Origin: Mariniflexile sp. AS56 | Lineage (GTDB): Bacteria; Bacteroidota; Bacteroidia; Flavobacteriales; Flavobacteriaceae | DNA length: 64,000 nucleotides | Assembly: GCF_030552475.1 (NCBI RefSeq) | Contig: NZ_JAUPED010000001.1 | Span: forward strand, 62,001-126,000 | Direction: 5' to 3' | Shown here: in pieces, positions 9,391 through 18,830 of the stretch | How the letters are laid out: each line of letters opens with the position of its first letter | Numbering within the stretch: position 1 is the stretch's first letter | Translations under genes and position numbers: made by a program | Notes under the pieces: model-generated | What the model was told of the DNA's origin: nothing | The model's input: the letters and a program-made list of their open reading frames with translations, nothing else | The model's database searches: none

Positions 9391-9403
9391 GCTTTAAAAA
9401 TAG

Positions 9404-9433
9404 AAAAACCCGATAAAATTTTATCGGGTTTTT
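9404..9433. terminator. Palindromic intrinsic terminator
   Basis: A perfect 30-base palindrome centred at 9418/9419: A5, then CCCGATAAAA and its complement, then T5. It lies after the CHRD gene (minus strand) and before trmH, so it most likely ends the CHRD transcript. Confidence 0.85.
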
Positions 9434-9459
9434 CAAATTCTTATTAAAACTAATTTAAA

Positions 9460-10278
9460 TTAATTGACTCCTACATTTCCTTGAGCTACAATGGTGCCTA
9501 AGTCTGCAGCACTTAAATGAACATTAACATACCCATTAATACTCAACACATCGCTATAATTAAACGAGGTATTATTATCTAATTTAGATACGTTTGTCAT
9601 GCTTGTACCCGTATTACCATTTACAGAGTTAAAAGTAAACAAAATACTTCCTGGAGCCGTAGCAACACTTCCTGTATGTATATGCGCGGGATGCATACCG
9701 TTATCAGGTGTATTTGCAATATTTAAAACCGCCAGAGCCTCACCGTTTTTACGTTCAAAAAATGTAGCAGTACCATTAATACCGGCAACATCCTTTTCAT
9801 TTAAAGTATAAACTGTCGATTTTCCTGTTAATTCATTTTGCCCTATATCTCCTTGAGCAACTAGAGTCGTTAATTCAGAACCACTTAAATGCACGTTTAC
9901 ATAACCATCAAAATCTAGCATTTCGGAAAATGAGACACTTGTACCATTATCAAGTTTGGAAAATGTTTTGGTACTAAACCCCGTATCACCATTAACCACC
10001 CCTAATGTAACTGCTATATCTCCGCTCTCTGCTGCTGTATTAAAATGGATATGTGCAGGATGACTTCCTCCAGACGACGTCCCTGTTAATTGCAACTCCA
10101 CAGTAGTTGAGTTATCCTCATTTTCAATAAATTTTGCTGTACCAGAAATATTGGGGTTAGCAACCGATTTTAATTGAAACGTTTGTGTCGCCGCTACAAC
10201 TGTATCCTTATCATCATCACAATTTGTTAAGAACAAAACGGGTAACACCAATAAAATGTTTAAAACTATCTTTTTCAT
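9460..10278 (-). CDS. CHRD-domain lipoprotein (two tandem CHRD domains)
   Basis: 272-residue predicted lipoprotein: signal peptide with lipobox LTNC (Cys20), followed by the acidic DDDKD that suits surface or outer-membrane lipoproteins. Two similar halves, about residues 32-150 and 155-272, each contain G-TA-F, the HPAHIHT/HFN motif and a closing GYVNVHLS stretch: tandem CHRD domains. CHRD domains (first described in chordin) are beta-rich extracellular folds with a conserved His motif, and their bacterial role is unknown. Monocistronic between a terminator and a divergent sirtuin gene. Confidence 0.88.
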   Translation of the reverse strand: MKKIVLNILLVLPVLFLTNCDDDKDTVVAATQTFQLKSVANPNISGTAKFIENEDNSTTVELQLTGTSSGGSHPAHIHFNTAAESGDIAVTLGVVNGDTGFSTKTFSKLDNGTSVSFSEMLDFDGYVNVHLSGSELTTLVAQGDIGQNELTGKSTVYTLNEKDVAGINGTATFFERKNGEALAVLNIANTPDNGMHPAHIHTGSVATAPGSILFTFNSVNGNTGTSMTNVSKLDNNTSFNYSDVLSINGYVNVHLSAADLGTIVAQGNVGVN

Positions 10279-10425
10279 ATTATAAATTTTTAGATTTAGA
10301 CAAAAGTAAACACATATAAAAAGGAAGTTTTGCTCATATGAAATAATGATTAACTCAAAGAATTTAACTACAATATCTGTATTGGTAAATAGATATTTAT
10401 TAATTTGCTACTAAAAAACAATTAA

Positions 10426-11103
10426 ATGAAACACCTAGTTGTACTTAGCGGCGCAGGAATCAGTGCCGAAAGTGGTATAAAAACCTTTAGAGATTCCGAT
10501 GGTTTATGGGAAGGACACGATGTTGCCGAAGTAGCCACACCTGAAGGTTTTGCGGCGAACCCCGAACTTGTTTTAGATTTTTACAACCAACGCCGCAATC
10601 AATTATTTGAAGTTACTCCCAATACAGCGCATTTTGATTTAGCAGCACTTGAAACCCAATATAAAGTAACCATTATCACCCAAAATGTAGACGATTTACA
10701 CGAACGTGCTGGCAGTAGCAACGTCATTCATTTACATGGCGAATTATTAAAATCGAGAAACGTTGTGGATGCTTTTACTTTTTACGACTGTAAAACCGAT
10801 ATTAACTTAGGTGATACCTGTGCCAACGGGCACCAATTACGTCCGCGTATTGTGTGGTTTGGTGAAGATGTACCCATGATTGAAAAGGCCGTAGACATTT
10901 GCCAAACAGCCGATATTCTTCTTATAATTGGTACCTCCATGCAAGTATATCCCGCAGCTGGTTTAATGCATTATGTTCCAACCAATACGCCCACTTATTT
11001 CATAGATCCTAAACCCAGTATCGCGAGCAACAAAAATTTAACCGTTATTGCCGAAAACGCAACAATTGGAACAAAAAAGCTAATGAAATTATTAATTACG
11101 TAA
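10426..11103 (+). CDS. cobB: NAD-dependent protein deacylase (sirtuin, CobB-like)
   Basis: Removes acyl groups from lysines using NAD+. Motifs: GAGISAESGI (9-18), TFRDSDGLW (20-28), TQNVDDLHERAG (85-96), catalytic His104 in IHLHGEL, and GTSMQVYPAAGL near the C-terminus. Tyr53 and Arg56 (FYNQRR) form the YxxR pair that in class III sirtuins such as SIRT5 and E. coli CobB selects succinyl- or malonyl-lysine. Only two cysteines (122 and 132) remain in the zinc-ribbon region, so the usual CxxC pairs are missing, a common state in short bacterial sirtuins. 225 residues. Confidence 0.93.
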   Translation: MKHLVVLSGAGISAESGIKTFRDSDGLWEGHDVAEVATPEGFAANPELVLDFYNQRRNQLFEVTPNTAHFDLAALETQYKVTIITQNVDDLHERAGSSNVIHLHGELLKSRNVVDAFTFYDCKTDINLGDTCANGHQLRPRIVWFGEDVPMIEKAVDICQTADILLIIGTSMQVYPAAGLMHYVPTNTPTYFIDPKPSIASNKNLTVIAENATIGTKKLMKLLIT

Positions 11104-11227
11104 TAAAACGGTATCAGAATATTATTATATGTTTTAATATTTTGAAATACCACTAATTAACATAAACAACTACGTTATATGCGTTTATTCACCTAATTTT
11201 GAAATAGGTATTTTAAACACAAAATTT

Positions 11228-12022
11228 ATGTGGCTACGAATTGGTTTCGACTTGTTATTTGAAATAGAAGTGCCAACACCCTTCATTCTAATGCTTCGTC
11301 CCAGAAGCGGCACCCAACAATGGGTAGCTCGTGATGAGTTTAAAATAAAACCAAATGTTCCTGTTATTGAATATACTGATGACTACGGAAACCTTTGCCA
11401 ACGCCTCATAGCACAACCGGGTTATTTTTCCATACAAACCAATGCTGATGTACAAATATCTGAATTTGTAGACATCGCTCCTGGCGCACCCTTTGTAGAA
11501 ATACAACATTTACCACACAACATTCTTAATTATTTATTACCAAGCAGGTATTGCGAATCGGATCGATTTAACGATTTAGCCATGGAAATCACAGCAGACT
11601 GCTTACCGGGTTACGACCAAGTAGCTACCATTGAAACCTGGCTTCGTAACAATATTAGCTATATTCCTGGATGTAGCGACTACCCAATTTCGGCCATTGA
11701 AGTTAATTACAAACAATCTGGAGTCTGTAGAGATTTAGCACATTTAGGCATTGCCTTGTGCCGAAGCCTAAGCATTCCTGCACGTATGGTGGTGGGTTAT
11801 TTACACAATTTAAAACCTATGGATATGCACGCCTGGTTTGAAGCCTATGTGGGCGGACGTTGGTACACCTTTGATGCCACCCAAACCGAAGCTAAAGGCG
11901 GTTATGTTGCAATTGGTTACGGGCATGATGCTGCCAATGTCGCCGTATTTAACCAATTCGGACCTTCAGTTTACCCTATTAAACAAGTGGTGAATGTGGC
12001 AGTGATTGAGGAAGTGGAATAA
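11228..12022 (+). CDS. Transglutaminase-like cysteine peptidase family protein
   Basis: 264 residues with a papain-like transglutaminase core: Cys167 in [19 protein letters not shown], His201 in [15 protein letters not shown] and Asp216 in YTFDAT form the expected triad. The N-terminal half (about 1-110) is the beta-rich domain usual in this bacterial group. No signal peptide is evident, so it is probably cytoplasmic. Members are thought to hydrolyse or transfer amide bonds, but the substrate here is unknown. It stands alone, with a 124-base gap to the sirtuin gene upstream. Confidence 0.87.
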   Translation: MWLRIGFDLLFEIEVPTPFILMLRPRSGTQQWVARDEFKIKPNVPVIEYTDDYGNLCQRLIAQPGYFSIQTNADVQISEFVDIAPGAPFVEIQHLPHNILNYLLPSRYCESDRFNDLAMEITADCLPGYDQVATIETWLRNNISYIPGCSDYPISAIEVNYKQSGVCRDLAHLGIALCRSLSIPARMVVGYLHNLKPMDMHAWFEAYVGGRWYTFDATQTEAKGGYVAIGYGHDAANVAVFNQFGPSVYPIKQVVNVAVIEEVE

Positions 12023-12121
12023 CCTTATGATTCTAAAGTAAAACGGAGGGCATTGCTAATTAAAAAAGAAAGTTTATCAGATAGATTTAACTGAACGACC
12101 AACTTACAGACGCACTGCCTA

Positions 12122-12775
12122 TTACATATCATTTTTCAAATTCAAATAATAGTTCCTTTCTTGTTTTTCTAATTTATCGATGGCATAGCGAAGTGTTATA
12201 CGAGGCATCGTAACAGCATTCCTGTCAAGAAATTCCCTAAGTCGTCCTTCATTTTGTTTTCCTGCCTCCCGCAACCAACTACCAACAGCTTTTTGAACAT
12301 ACAAATCGGAATCATTCACAAGAATTTCAGCAATCTTGAAGGTATCTTCTACATCCTTTTTTCTAATAAAATAGTAGGTACTTACTATGGCCGTTCGTCT
12401 TTCCATCGCGTTATTAGATTTTGCTAAATCATACAATGGTTTTCTGTCCTTATCAAATAAGTAACCGCCTACTACATAAGGCGCAGCTCGATCTACTAGC
12501 CCCCAATTATCTATCCAAATATAATTATCTATATACGCCTTATAAACCGCTTCCTTTTCACCCTCTGTTGTTTTAATGTTTCGGGCTTTCCAATCCAAAA
12601 TAGAGACAGCAGCGAGTCGATAATCATCATTTTCATCTTGCAACAATGTAACAACCTCCATTACGGGCATATGCTGATATTCTTTCGCTAAAGAAAATAA
12701 TTCCCTTTTAGGAATACCTTTTGCATACTCCAAACCAATAATTTCCAAAGTTGCTTTAAACGCGTTTGCTGTCAT
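12122..12775 (-). CDS. DNA alkylation repair protein (AlkD-like HEAT-repeat glycosylase)
   Basis: 217 residues, all-helical, matching the AlkD/AlkC HEAT-like family that excises N3- and N7-alkylated bases. Residues corresponding to the known AlkD active site can be proposed: Trp91 and Asp95 in IDNWGLVDRAAP, Arg126 or Arg127 in MERRTAIVSTYYF, and Trp167 in QKAVGSWLREAG. The W-x3-D spacing equals that of Bacillus cereus AlkD (Trp109/Asp113). The gene is monocistronic. A catalytically active enzyme is likely but not proven. Confidence 0.85.
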   Translation of the reverse strand: MTANAFKATLEIIGLEYAKGIPKRELFSLAKEYQHMPVMEVVTLLQDENDDYRLAAVSILDWKARNIKTTEGEKEAVYKAYIDNYIWIDNWGLVDRAAPYVVGGYLFDKDRKPLYDLAKSNNAMERRTAIVSTYYFIRKKDVEDTFKIAEILVNDSDLYVQKAVGSWLREAGKQNEGRLREFLDRNAVTMPRITLRYAIDKLEKQERNYYLNLKNDM

Positions 12776-12977
12776 TTCATATGATTATTTATCTTCTAGT
12801 TTCTGGCATCAACCTTCAGCAGTACGATTCAATAAGCTTTATAAGTTGATATAAAAAAACAAAAAATATTAAATCTCTTTTATTGAATTTCATTCGAAAC
12901 AAAACGAATGTACTTTATTTGTTCTACAAAATCAAGCTTACAAACAGAGAATTATTTCAGAAACAACCATCAAAAAC

Positions 12978-14048
12978 CTAATCCAAATTCAAATAAGTAA
13001 ACAAACTGAACAATACCAAAATAACACTAAAAACAAATAGGTTAATTGAGTACACCAACGCACTTTTCACAAAAGACAGGAAGAATTTATCTTTATAAAA
13101 CAGACGATGTGCAGGGAAAAAATAATAGAACATAAACAGCACGCCAATTGATTTTAAACCTAAATGAACCCAAGCTAAACCTGGGGACACACTCAATAAA
13201 GGTTTCAGTTTATCTATAAAGAAGATCACTAAAATCATGATAAGTAAAAAGGAGAAATAATGCAGCGTAAATATGGCATGATCAAAATAATAGTACTTCT
13301 TTTTATTATTAAATATCCATAAAATAAAAGCAAATATGGGCATATAAATAAAGAGTACCTTCGGAAAGTTATTCCTAAACGACTCTGAAAACTCTTTGAA
13401 TATTTCTTCTTCGGTATGTTCCTCTTCTACCGTTAGCCATTTTTTAAGGAAATAATTTTTTATAGAATTCACCTCAATATTTTTCGCACCACTTTTTTGC
13501 AAGGAATCTAATTCATTAATATTTTCAAAGCCTAAATTTATAATGCCTTTAGAATTAATTTCCTTCGTTTCTTTTAATAGTTTTTTTATGGTATCGTTAC
13601 TCTCTTGAGAAATCACACCAATTTTTGTTAAGCCATTGATACCACGTTCTTCAATTCGCAAAGAATCTACGGATGGTATAATAGACTTTTGTGCCGGTAT
13701 TTGGCTTGTAGCAACTTCCTTCGGTTCTGTATTATTTGGAAAGACCGAGATCACAAAAAAGGTGATAAAACTAATAAAAATATAAAGCCTAATGGGGTTT
13801 AAATAATACAGACGCTTACCTGCCATATAAGCTTTAGATAAAGCTGCTGGCCTAAATAGCAAATTATAGATAGTTCTCCAAAACGCACTATCGTAATTAG
13901 TAAAATCTTTAAAAAAATGATTAAATATATGATGAAAGTTTTTACGGCTTGTTGTGTTTTCTTGTCCGCAATTAGGACAAAAACGTTTCTCAACATGGTG
14001 GCCACAATTTAGGCAGTTTTTATCATGACGCAAAGGTGCTTTTCCCAT
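12978..14048 (-). CDS. DUF3667 membrane protein with N-terminal zinc ribbon
   Basis: 356 residues. The N-terminus carries CLNCGHHVEKRFCPNCGQ (Cys17, Cys20, Cys29, Cys32 region), a two-CxxC zinc ribbon. It continues into the DUF3667 signature (HHIFNHFFKDFTNYDSAF, TIYNLLFRPAALSKAYMAGKR). About five hydrophobic segments follow: one near residue 90, separated by a 120-residue charged loop from four in the C-terminal third. Function unknown; the family is frequent in Bacteroidota. The 202-base gap before it (12776-12977) shows no gene. Confidence 0.82.
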   Translation of the reverse strand: MGKAPLRHDKNCLNCGHHVEKRFCPNCGQENTTSRKNFHHIFNHFFKDFTNYDSAFWRTIYNLLFRPAALSKAYMAGKRLYYLNPIRLYIFISFITFFVISVFPNNTEPKEVATSQIPAQKSIIPSVDSLRIEERGINGLTKIGVISQESNDTIKKLLKETKEINSKGIINLGFENINELDSLQKSGAKNIEVNSIKNYFLKKWLTVEEEHTEEEIFKEFSESFRNNFPKVLFIYMPIFAFILWIFNNKKKYYYFDHAIFTLHYFSFLLIMILVIFFIDKLKPLLSVSPGLAWVHLGLKSIGVLFMFYYFFPAHRLFYKDKFFLSFVKSALVYSINLFVFSVILVLFSLFTYLNLD

Positions 14049-14140
14049 AAGTTTAAGTGCTAATCAATGGCTATTGTTTAATTAACGACATTATTACACG
14101 TGCATTCTGTTTAAAAAAACAAGTTCTAAATGACGTGTGT

Positions 14141-14749
14141 TTATGATGCATTTTTAAATCCGTTAGGTAATGGTCTGTAAATATAATAATTCAAAACTTC
14201 TTCTATAGCAACTTTTAACGCTTCATTAATAGGCAAAATGGTATTACCTAAATAAAAATCAATCTGGTTAAGTTGCATGTAATAATCTGTAAAAATAGGC
14301 ACGTATAGACCTTTACTTATGGCTTCCTCTGCATCTTTATAGGCACCGCTTTGGTTTTCTTTAATAATACTACAGGTCGCTAACCTTAATTGCCCATACT
14401 TATCCCTGCTTGACGCATACCCAAACAAACGACAAATAAGCCCCCGGTATTGGTAGTTACCACAACGTCCATCAGTACTATTTAACGCCGCTAGTGGCTT
14501 GTAGATAAAGCAAGCCGTTTTGGTAGTGTTCTGTAATTCTATAAGTGTATTTTCTGCTTCACCATTTAAAAAAAGATGGAAAGCCCAAGGTAAAAACTCT
14601 AGTGGTGAGGCATCAATATGTGGCGTGGTGCAACATTTACCACAGCCTGCTATACAATGTAAATGGGTTTCGGTTTGAAATTTAGAAATTTCACCGTCAA
14701 GGCTTTCAAACAAATGTTCAACTTGCCTTACTTTAGATTCTATAGACAT
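14141..14749 (-). CDS. YkgJ-family cysteine cluster protein
   Basis: 202 residues. The N-terminal half has the cysteine pattern of the YkgJ/UPF0153 family: CIAGCGKCC (about residues 32-40), then CFIYKP and RCGNYQYRGLICRLFG. Such proteins are thought to bind zinc or an iron-sulphur cluster. The role is unknown. It lies 86 bases downstream of a histidine kinase gene on the same strand, but a functional link is not supported by anything else. Confidence 0.83.
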   Translation of the reverse strand: MSIESKVRQVEHLFESLDGEISKFQTETHLHCIAGCGKCCTTPHIDASPLEFLPWAFHLFLNGEAENTLIELQNTTKTACFIYKPLAALNSTDGRCGNYQYRGLICRLFGYASSRDKYGQLRLATCSIIKENQSGAYKDAEEAISKGLYVPIFTDYYMQLNQIDFYLGNTILPINEALKVAIEEVLNYYIYRPLPNGFKNAS

Positions 14750-14834
14750 TAATTTTTAACGAATGTAGTCTAATTAAAGCGGCAATCGTTTTAAATGAAG
14801 AAATACTTTAAATATATGATTTTCAAACACATAA

Positions 14835-15905
14835 TTAACTCATCACAAAACCCATGGGCAAGGTGAAATAGAACACAGAACCTTTATCAATAGTGCTTTT
14901 CACACCAATTTCACCTTGATGTAAAGTGATTATTTTTTTAGAAATCGCGAGTCCTAAACCTGTGCTAGATTCTCCATCCGTTGGTTGTGTGGTTGTTTTT
15001 TGAAAATAATTAAACAACTTTTCAAGTTCCTTTTCTTGAATGCCTTTACCGTTATCTATTATTTCTGTGCGCACAAAATTGCTATCACTTTTTAATATTC
15101 TAATAGTAATGTGGCTATTTTGAACCGAATATTTAATAGCATTCGAAATTAAATTCCCCATGACTTGGCTTAAATAATTGGCATCAAAACCTAAAGAAAT
15201 AGTTTCCATTGGAGCGTCTAAACTGATGGTGATTTTTTTATTATTGGCAAGAATTTGATTGAACAGCATTTGTTGTCGCACAAACTCCACATAATTGTGC
15301 TGCTCTATATTCAACACTACTTTACCTGACTCTATCGTAGAGACACTCAATAAATTTTTTAAAACGCCCAGAGTATTCGAACTTAAGGTTTCGATGATTT
15401 CAAGCCCTTCAATTAAATCCTTTTTTGTGTTTTCACTATCGTGAATTAATAGATGTGAAAAGGAATTTATAGCACTTATAGGATTGTTTAAATCGTGTGC
15501 TGCCACACCTATCATTTTATTTTTTTCATTATTAAGAAGCTGTAAATCGTTATTAATACCATTTAGTTTCATCTCCTTAATCCGTAAATTAAATAATGAA
15601 AAACCAATTAGTAAAAATATGAAAAGCCTAACAAGCGCATTCCATACAGGAAAACAAAACATGGAGAAATCACGATTTGCATACTCTGAAATAAACCAAC
15701 AACAAGCTGCCACTAAAGCCAAACTTATTATAGAGACTTTATTTGTGGCACGATGTTTCGAAAATAAAGCAATGGGAATAATATAAAAAAAGGAGAAGGA
15801 AAGCTCTACCCCTGTTTTAAAATCGATGACCCCAATGACTAATATAGCTACGAGTGTTAACAAGAAACCCAAATAACTAGTTTCAAACCTATTAAACATA
15901 AGCAT
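14835..15905 (-). CDS. Membrane-bound sensor histidine kinase
   Basis: 356 residues. Three to four transmembrane segments fill residues 10-105; there is no sizeable periplasmic sensor domain, so the stimulus may be sensed in or near the membrane. Then HisKA with phospho-acceptor His137 (VAAHDLNNPISAINSF), N-box NLISNAIKYS, G1 DNGKGI, F-box region and G2 STGLGLAISKKI. No response regulator gene lies next to it, so it is an orphan whose partner cannot be named. Confidence 0.92.
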   Translation of the reverse strand: MLMFNRFETSYLGFLLTLVAILVIGVIDFKTGVELSFSFFYIIPIALFSKHRATNKVSIISLALVAACCWFISEYANRDFSMFCFPVWNALVRLFIFLLIGFSLFNLRIKEMKLNGINNDLQLLNNEKNKMIGVAAHDLNNPISAINSFSHLLIHDSENTKKDLIEGLEIIETLSSNTLGVLKNLLSVSTIESGKVVLNIEQHNYVEFVRQQMLFNQILANNKKITISLDAPMETISLGFDANYLSQVMGNLISNAIKYSVQNSHITIRILKSDSNFVRTEIIDNGKGIQEKELEKLFNYFQKTTTQPTDGESSTGLGLAISKKIITLHQGEIGVKSTIDKGSVFYFTLPMGFVMS

Positions 15906-15989
15906 GATTTATATAAATTAAGTCGTAAATAAGCACGATTAAAAACCGGCGTTACGTCTAGTAAATATATATAAATTATAAACGTGTAT

Positions 15990-17627
15990 TTATTTTTTTA
16001 AGTCTATTTGTTTTAAGTTTTCAATGCGATTTCTAACCAAGAAATCGTCTATAGTTTCAAAGTGTTCTATAACGCGTTGGTCTTTAAATTCGAATACCTT
16101 TTGCGACAAACCTTGAAGAAAATCACGATCATGCGACACCAAAATAAGGGTACCATCAAAATTCAATAAGGCTTCCTTTAAAACATCTTTCGATTTCAAA
16201 TCTAAGTGGTTTGTAGGCTCATCGAGAATTAACAAATTAACAGGTTCTAAAAGCAATTTCACCATAGCCAATCGGGTTTTTTCACCCCCAGAAAGCACAC
16301 TCACTTTTTTATCGATATCGTCGCCCTTAAACATAAAACCACCTAGAATGCTTTTAATTTGGGTACGTACATCGCCTTCCGCTACCTCATCAACCGTTTG
16401 GAAAATCGTTAAATTCTCATCCAATAACGATGCTTGGTTTTGGGCAAAGTAGCCCACCTTTACATTATGACCCAAAGCGCAGGCACCTTCAAAATCTATT
16501 TCACCTAAAATAGATTTAATCATGGTCGATTTCCCTTCACCATTTCTACCAACAAAGGATACTTTCTCACCACGAGCAATAGACATGTTTGCATTTTTAA
16601 ACACCACATGTTCATCATAAGATTTCGATAAATCTTTTACGGTTACCGGATAATCTCCCGAACGTGGCGCTGGTGGAAAACGCAGTTTTAAAGCCGAAGT
16701 ATCCACCTCATCAATTTCAATAATTTCCAACTTTTCTAACATGCGCTCGCGCGATGTTACCTGGTTAGTTTTAGAGTAAGTTCCTTTAAAACGCTCAATA
16801 AACGCCATATTATCGGCAATATACTTTTGTTGTTCTTGGTATGCTTTTACTTGGTGTGCACGTCTATCTTCACGCAATTGTAAGTAGTGTGTATAGTTGG
16901 CTTTGTAATCGTAAATACGCCCCATAGTAACCTCAATGGTTCGGTTGGTAATGTTATCGATAAAGGCTTTATCATGCGATATAACCACCACCGCTTTGGC
17001 TTTATTTAATAAAAAATCTTCCAACCAAATAACCGATTCGATATCGATATGGTTGGTAGGCTCATCCAACAAAATTAAGTCGGGTTTTTGCAATAATATT
17101 TTGACCAACTCAATACGCATGCGGTAACCACCACTAAATTCGCTGGTTAATCGCGTAAAATCGTCGCGTTTAAAACCCAAACCAGCCAAGGCTTTTTCAA
17201 CTTCGGCATCGTAATTCACGTCTTCTAAAGCGTAATATTTTTCACCTAAATCTGAAACCTTTTCAATAATTTTCATGTAATCGTCCGATTCGTAATCGGT
17301 TCTGGTTTCCAATTCCTTATTGAGGCGATCCATTTCGTCACGCATTTCAAAAACATGATTAAAGGCTTTAGAAGCTTCTTCAAAAACAGTACAATCATCT
17401 TCAGTTAATAAATGTTGAGGCAAATAAGCAATCACCGCATCTTTTGGGTAACGAACATGCCCACGCGAAGCTTTTTGTTCACCTGCAACAATTTTCATCA
17501 TTGTAGATTTCCCTGCACCATTTTTCCCCATAAGGGCAATTTTATCATTTTCATTTATGGTGAAAGACACATCACTAAATAAGGCCGTTCCGCCAAACTC
17601 TACCGCTAAATTATCAACTGAAATCAT
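15990..17627 (-). CDS. ABC-F family ATPase (YbiT-like translation factor)
   Basis: 545 residues, two ABC ATPase domains and no transmembrane part. Domain 1 (about 1-255): Walker A GKNGAGKST, signature LTSEFSGGYRMR, Walker B LILLDEPTNHID. The P-site tRNA interaction linker follows (about 255-320, rich in Lys, Arg and Gln). Domain 2 (about 325-530): GRNGEGKST, LSGGEKTRLA, LLILDEPTNHLD. ABC-F proteins bind the ribosomal E site and modulate elongation or resolve stalls; some give antibiotic resistance. Length and missing C-terminal coiled coil suggest the YbiT rather than the Uup subgroup. Confidence 0.92.
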   Translation of the reverse strand: MISVDNLAVEFGGTALFSDVSFTINENDKIALMGKNGAGKSTMMKIVAGEQKASRGHVRYPKDAVIAYLPQHLLTEDDCTVFEEASKAFNHVFEMRDEMDRLNKELETRTDYESDDYMKIIEKVSDLGEKYYALEDVNYDAEVEKALAGLGFKRDDFTRLTSEFSGGYRMRIELVKILLQKPDLILLDEPTNHIDIESVIWLEDFLLNKAKAVVVISHDKAFIDNITNRTIEVTMGRIYDYKANYTHYLQLREDRRAHQVKAYQEQQKYIADNMAFIERFKGTYSKTNQVTSRERMLEKLEIIEIDEVDTSALKLRFPPAPRSGDYPVTVKDLSKSYDEHVVFKNANMSIARGEKVSFVGRNGEGKSTMIKSILGEIDFEGACALGHNVKVGYFAQNQASLLDENLTIFQTVDEVAEGDVRTQIKSILGGFMFKGDDIDKKVSVLSGGEKTRLAMVKLLLEPVNLLILDEPTNHLDLKSKDVLKEALLNFDGTLILVSHDRDFLQGLSQKVFEFKDQRVIEHFETIDDFLVRNRIENLKQIDLKK

Positions 17628-17724
17628 AGTAAATTTTTAAAAATGCAAAGCTATAAAAAAGCAGCATAGTAAAAAGAAATATTATAATAATGAAAACAGT
17701 TGTACTTCAATATATTAAAAAGAG

Positions 17725-17732
17725 TATCTTTG
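17725..17732 (+). promoter_or_regulatory. -7 element of the J-domain/KTSC gene
   Basis: TATCTTTG is a full match to TAnnTTTG, with TTG at 17700-17702 upstream. It lies inside a longer possible reading frame (ATG at 17690), so it argues that translation begins at the ATG at 17759. Confidence 0.6.
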
Positions 17733-17758
17733 CGCCTTATTTCAAAAAAAAGCTTAGA

Positions 17759-18205
17759 ATGAAACGTATTAACGAGTATAAAAAATTGTTTAGTGTTGAG
17801 AAAGAAATGACACTTAAACAACTGAAAACCACTTACAGAAATTTAGTAAAAGAGTGGCATCCTGATAAGTTTCAAGCGGGCGACGACAAAGCTCTTGAAG
17901 CAGAATTAATGAGTAGAAAAGTGATTGATGCTTACCATTTTTTAGTAAGTATTGCTCCTGAAACTACGGCTGCTAATTTAGACGATTATAACGAAACTAT
18001 TACTAGCCCAATTGTAGATTGGCAACATAAAGGAATGCTTTTAGAAATTACTTTCTTAGACGGCAATACTTATGAGTATTTTGGTGTGAACAAGGCGTTA
18101 TATGTTAAACTTTGTCAATCTGATAAATTAACACGTTTTGCAAAACGTAACATTTTCAATACGTTTACTTATAGAAAAATAAAAAAGAGCGAGGTTGAGG
18201 CTTAA
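17759..18205 (+). CDS. J-domain-like protein with C-terminal KTSC domain
   Basis: Start set at 17759 because a -7 promoter element lies just upstream inside the longer frame beginning at 17690; the shorter product has 148 residues. The N-terminal half is J-domain-like, with NLVKEWHPDKFQAGDDKALE containing the HPD tripeptide that stimulates DnaK ATPase. The C-terminal part (about 85-145) resembles a KTSC domain (LLEITFLDGNTYEYFGVNKA, then FNTFTYRKI), a small domain seen in RNA- or nucleotide-linked proteins. The fusion suggests a DnaK co-chaperone guided to a particular client. Monocistronic. Confidence 0.78.
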   Translation: MKRINEYKKLFSVEKEMTLKQLKTTYRNLVKEWHPDKFQAGDDKALEAELMSRKVIDAYHFLVSIAPETTAANLDDYNETITSPIVDWQHKGMLLEITFLDGNTYEYFGVNKALYVKLCQSDKLTRFAKRNIFNTFTYRKIKKSEVEA

Positions 18206-18262
18206 TTAAAATCTTAACGCAACCTTTCCGCACTTTGCACATCTAGGTAATAAAAACTAAGC

Positions 18263-18814
18263 ATGAAATTAAAATTGAATGTATTATTTTTTATTACCTT
18301 TTTTTCTGCCATTACCCTAAGTTGTGATACTAGCAGCACTACAAGAGTAAAAAACACGGCTGAATACAACTCCAGTTTAGACACTTGGAATACTTTAAAA
18401 GAAACCCATGGAACGTCTTACACCTACTCCATTCGTTTTAGTTCATTTTCCAGAAACGGCAGTACAACAACAATTACTGTAAACAATAATGCTGTGATTT
18501 CTAGAATATATGAAGCCTATTCCATGTACGATAGCACAGGCAATTATCTGGGATACGAAAACAGGCTTATCTTAGATTCTTATACTGAAAACGAGGCTAG
18601 CATAGGCTCTAACAACAATGGCGCTTTACCACTAACCATTGATGCTTTGTACACGGCATGTTTAAGTAAATACTTAATCGTTGATACCGATAAAAACACT
18701 GTTGTTTTTAATGTAGATGATTCAAGTATTATTAAAGACTGTTATTATATTCCAAACGGGTGTCAAGACGACTGCTCTTTTGGCATCAACATCTCTGATT
18801 TTAGTTGGTTATAA
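18263..18814 (+). CDS. Putative lipoprotein, DUF6174-like
   Basis: 183 residues with an N-terminal signal peptide ending in a lipobox (ITLSC, Cys21). The mature part begins with a helix containing W-x-TLKETHGTSYTYSIRF, like the W...YxYxxR stretch of the DUF6174 family. Strand-rich sequence follows, with four cysteines near the C-terminus (CYYIPNGCQDDC and others). The family match is from memory and uncertain. Located in the cell envelope. Convergent with the next gene, 16 bases apart. Confidence 0.6.
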   Translation: MKLKLNVLFFITFFSAITLSCDTSSTTRVKNTAEYNSSLDTWNTLKETHGTSYTYSIRFSSFSRNGSTTTITVNNNAVISRIYEAYSMYDSTGNYLGYENRLILDSYTENEASIGSNNNGALPLTIDALYTACLSKYLIVDTDKNTVVFNVDDSSIIKDCYYIPNGCQDDCSFGINISDFSWL

Positions 18815-18830
18815 GCTGAATAAAGCGAGG

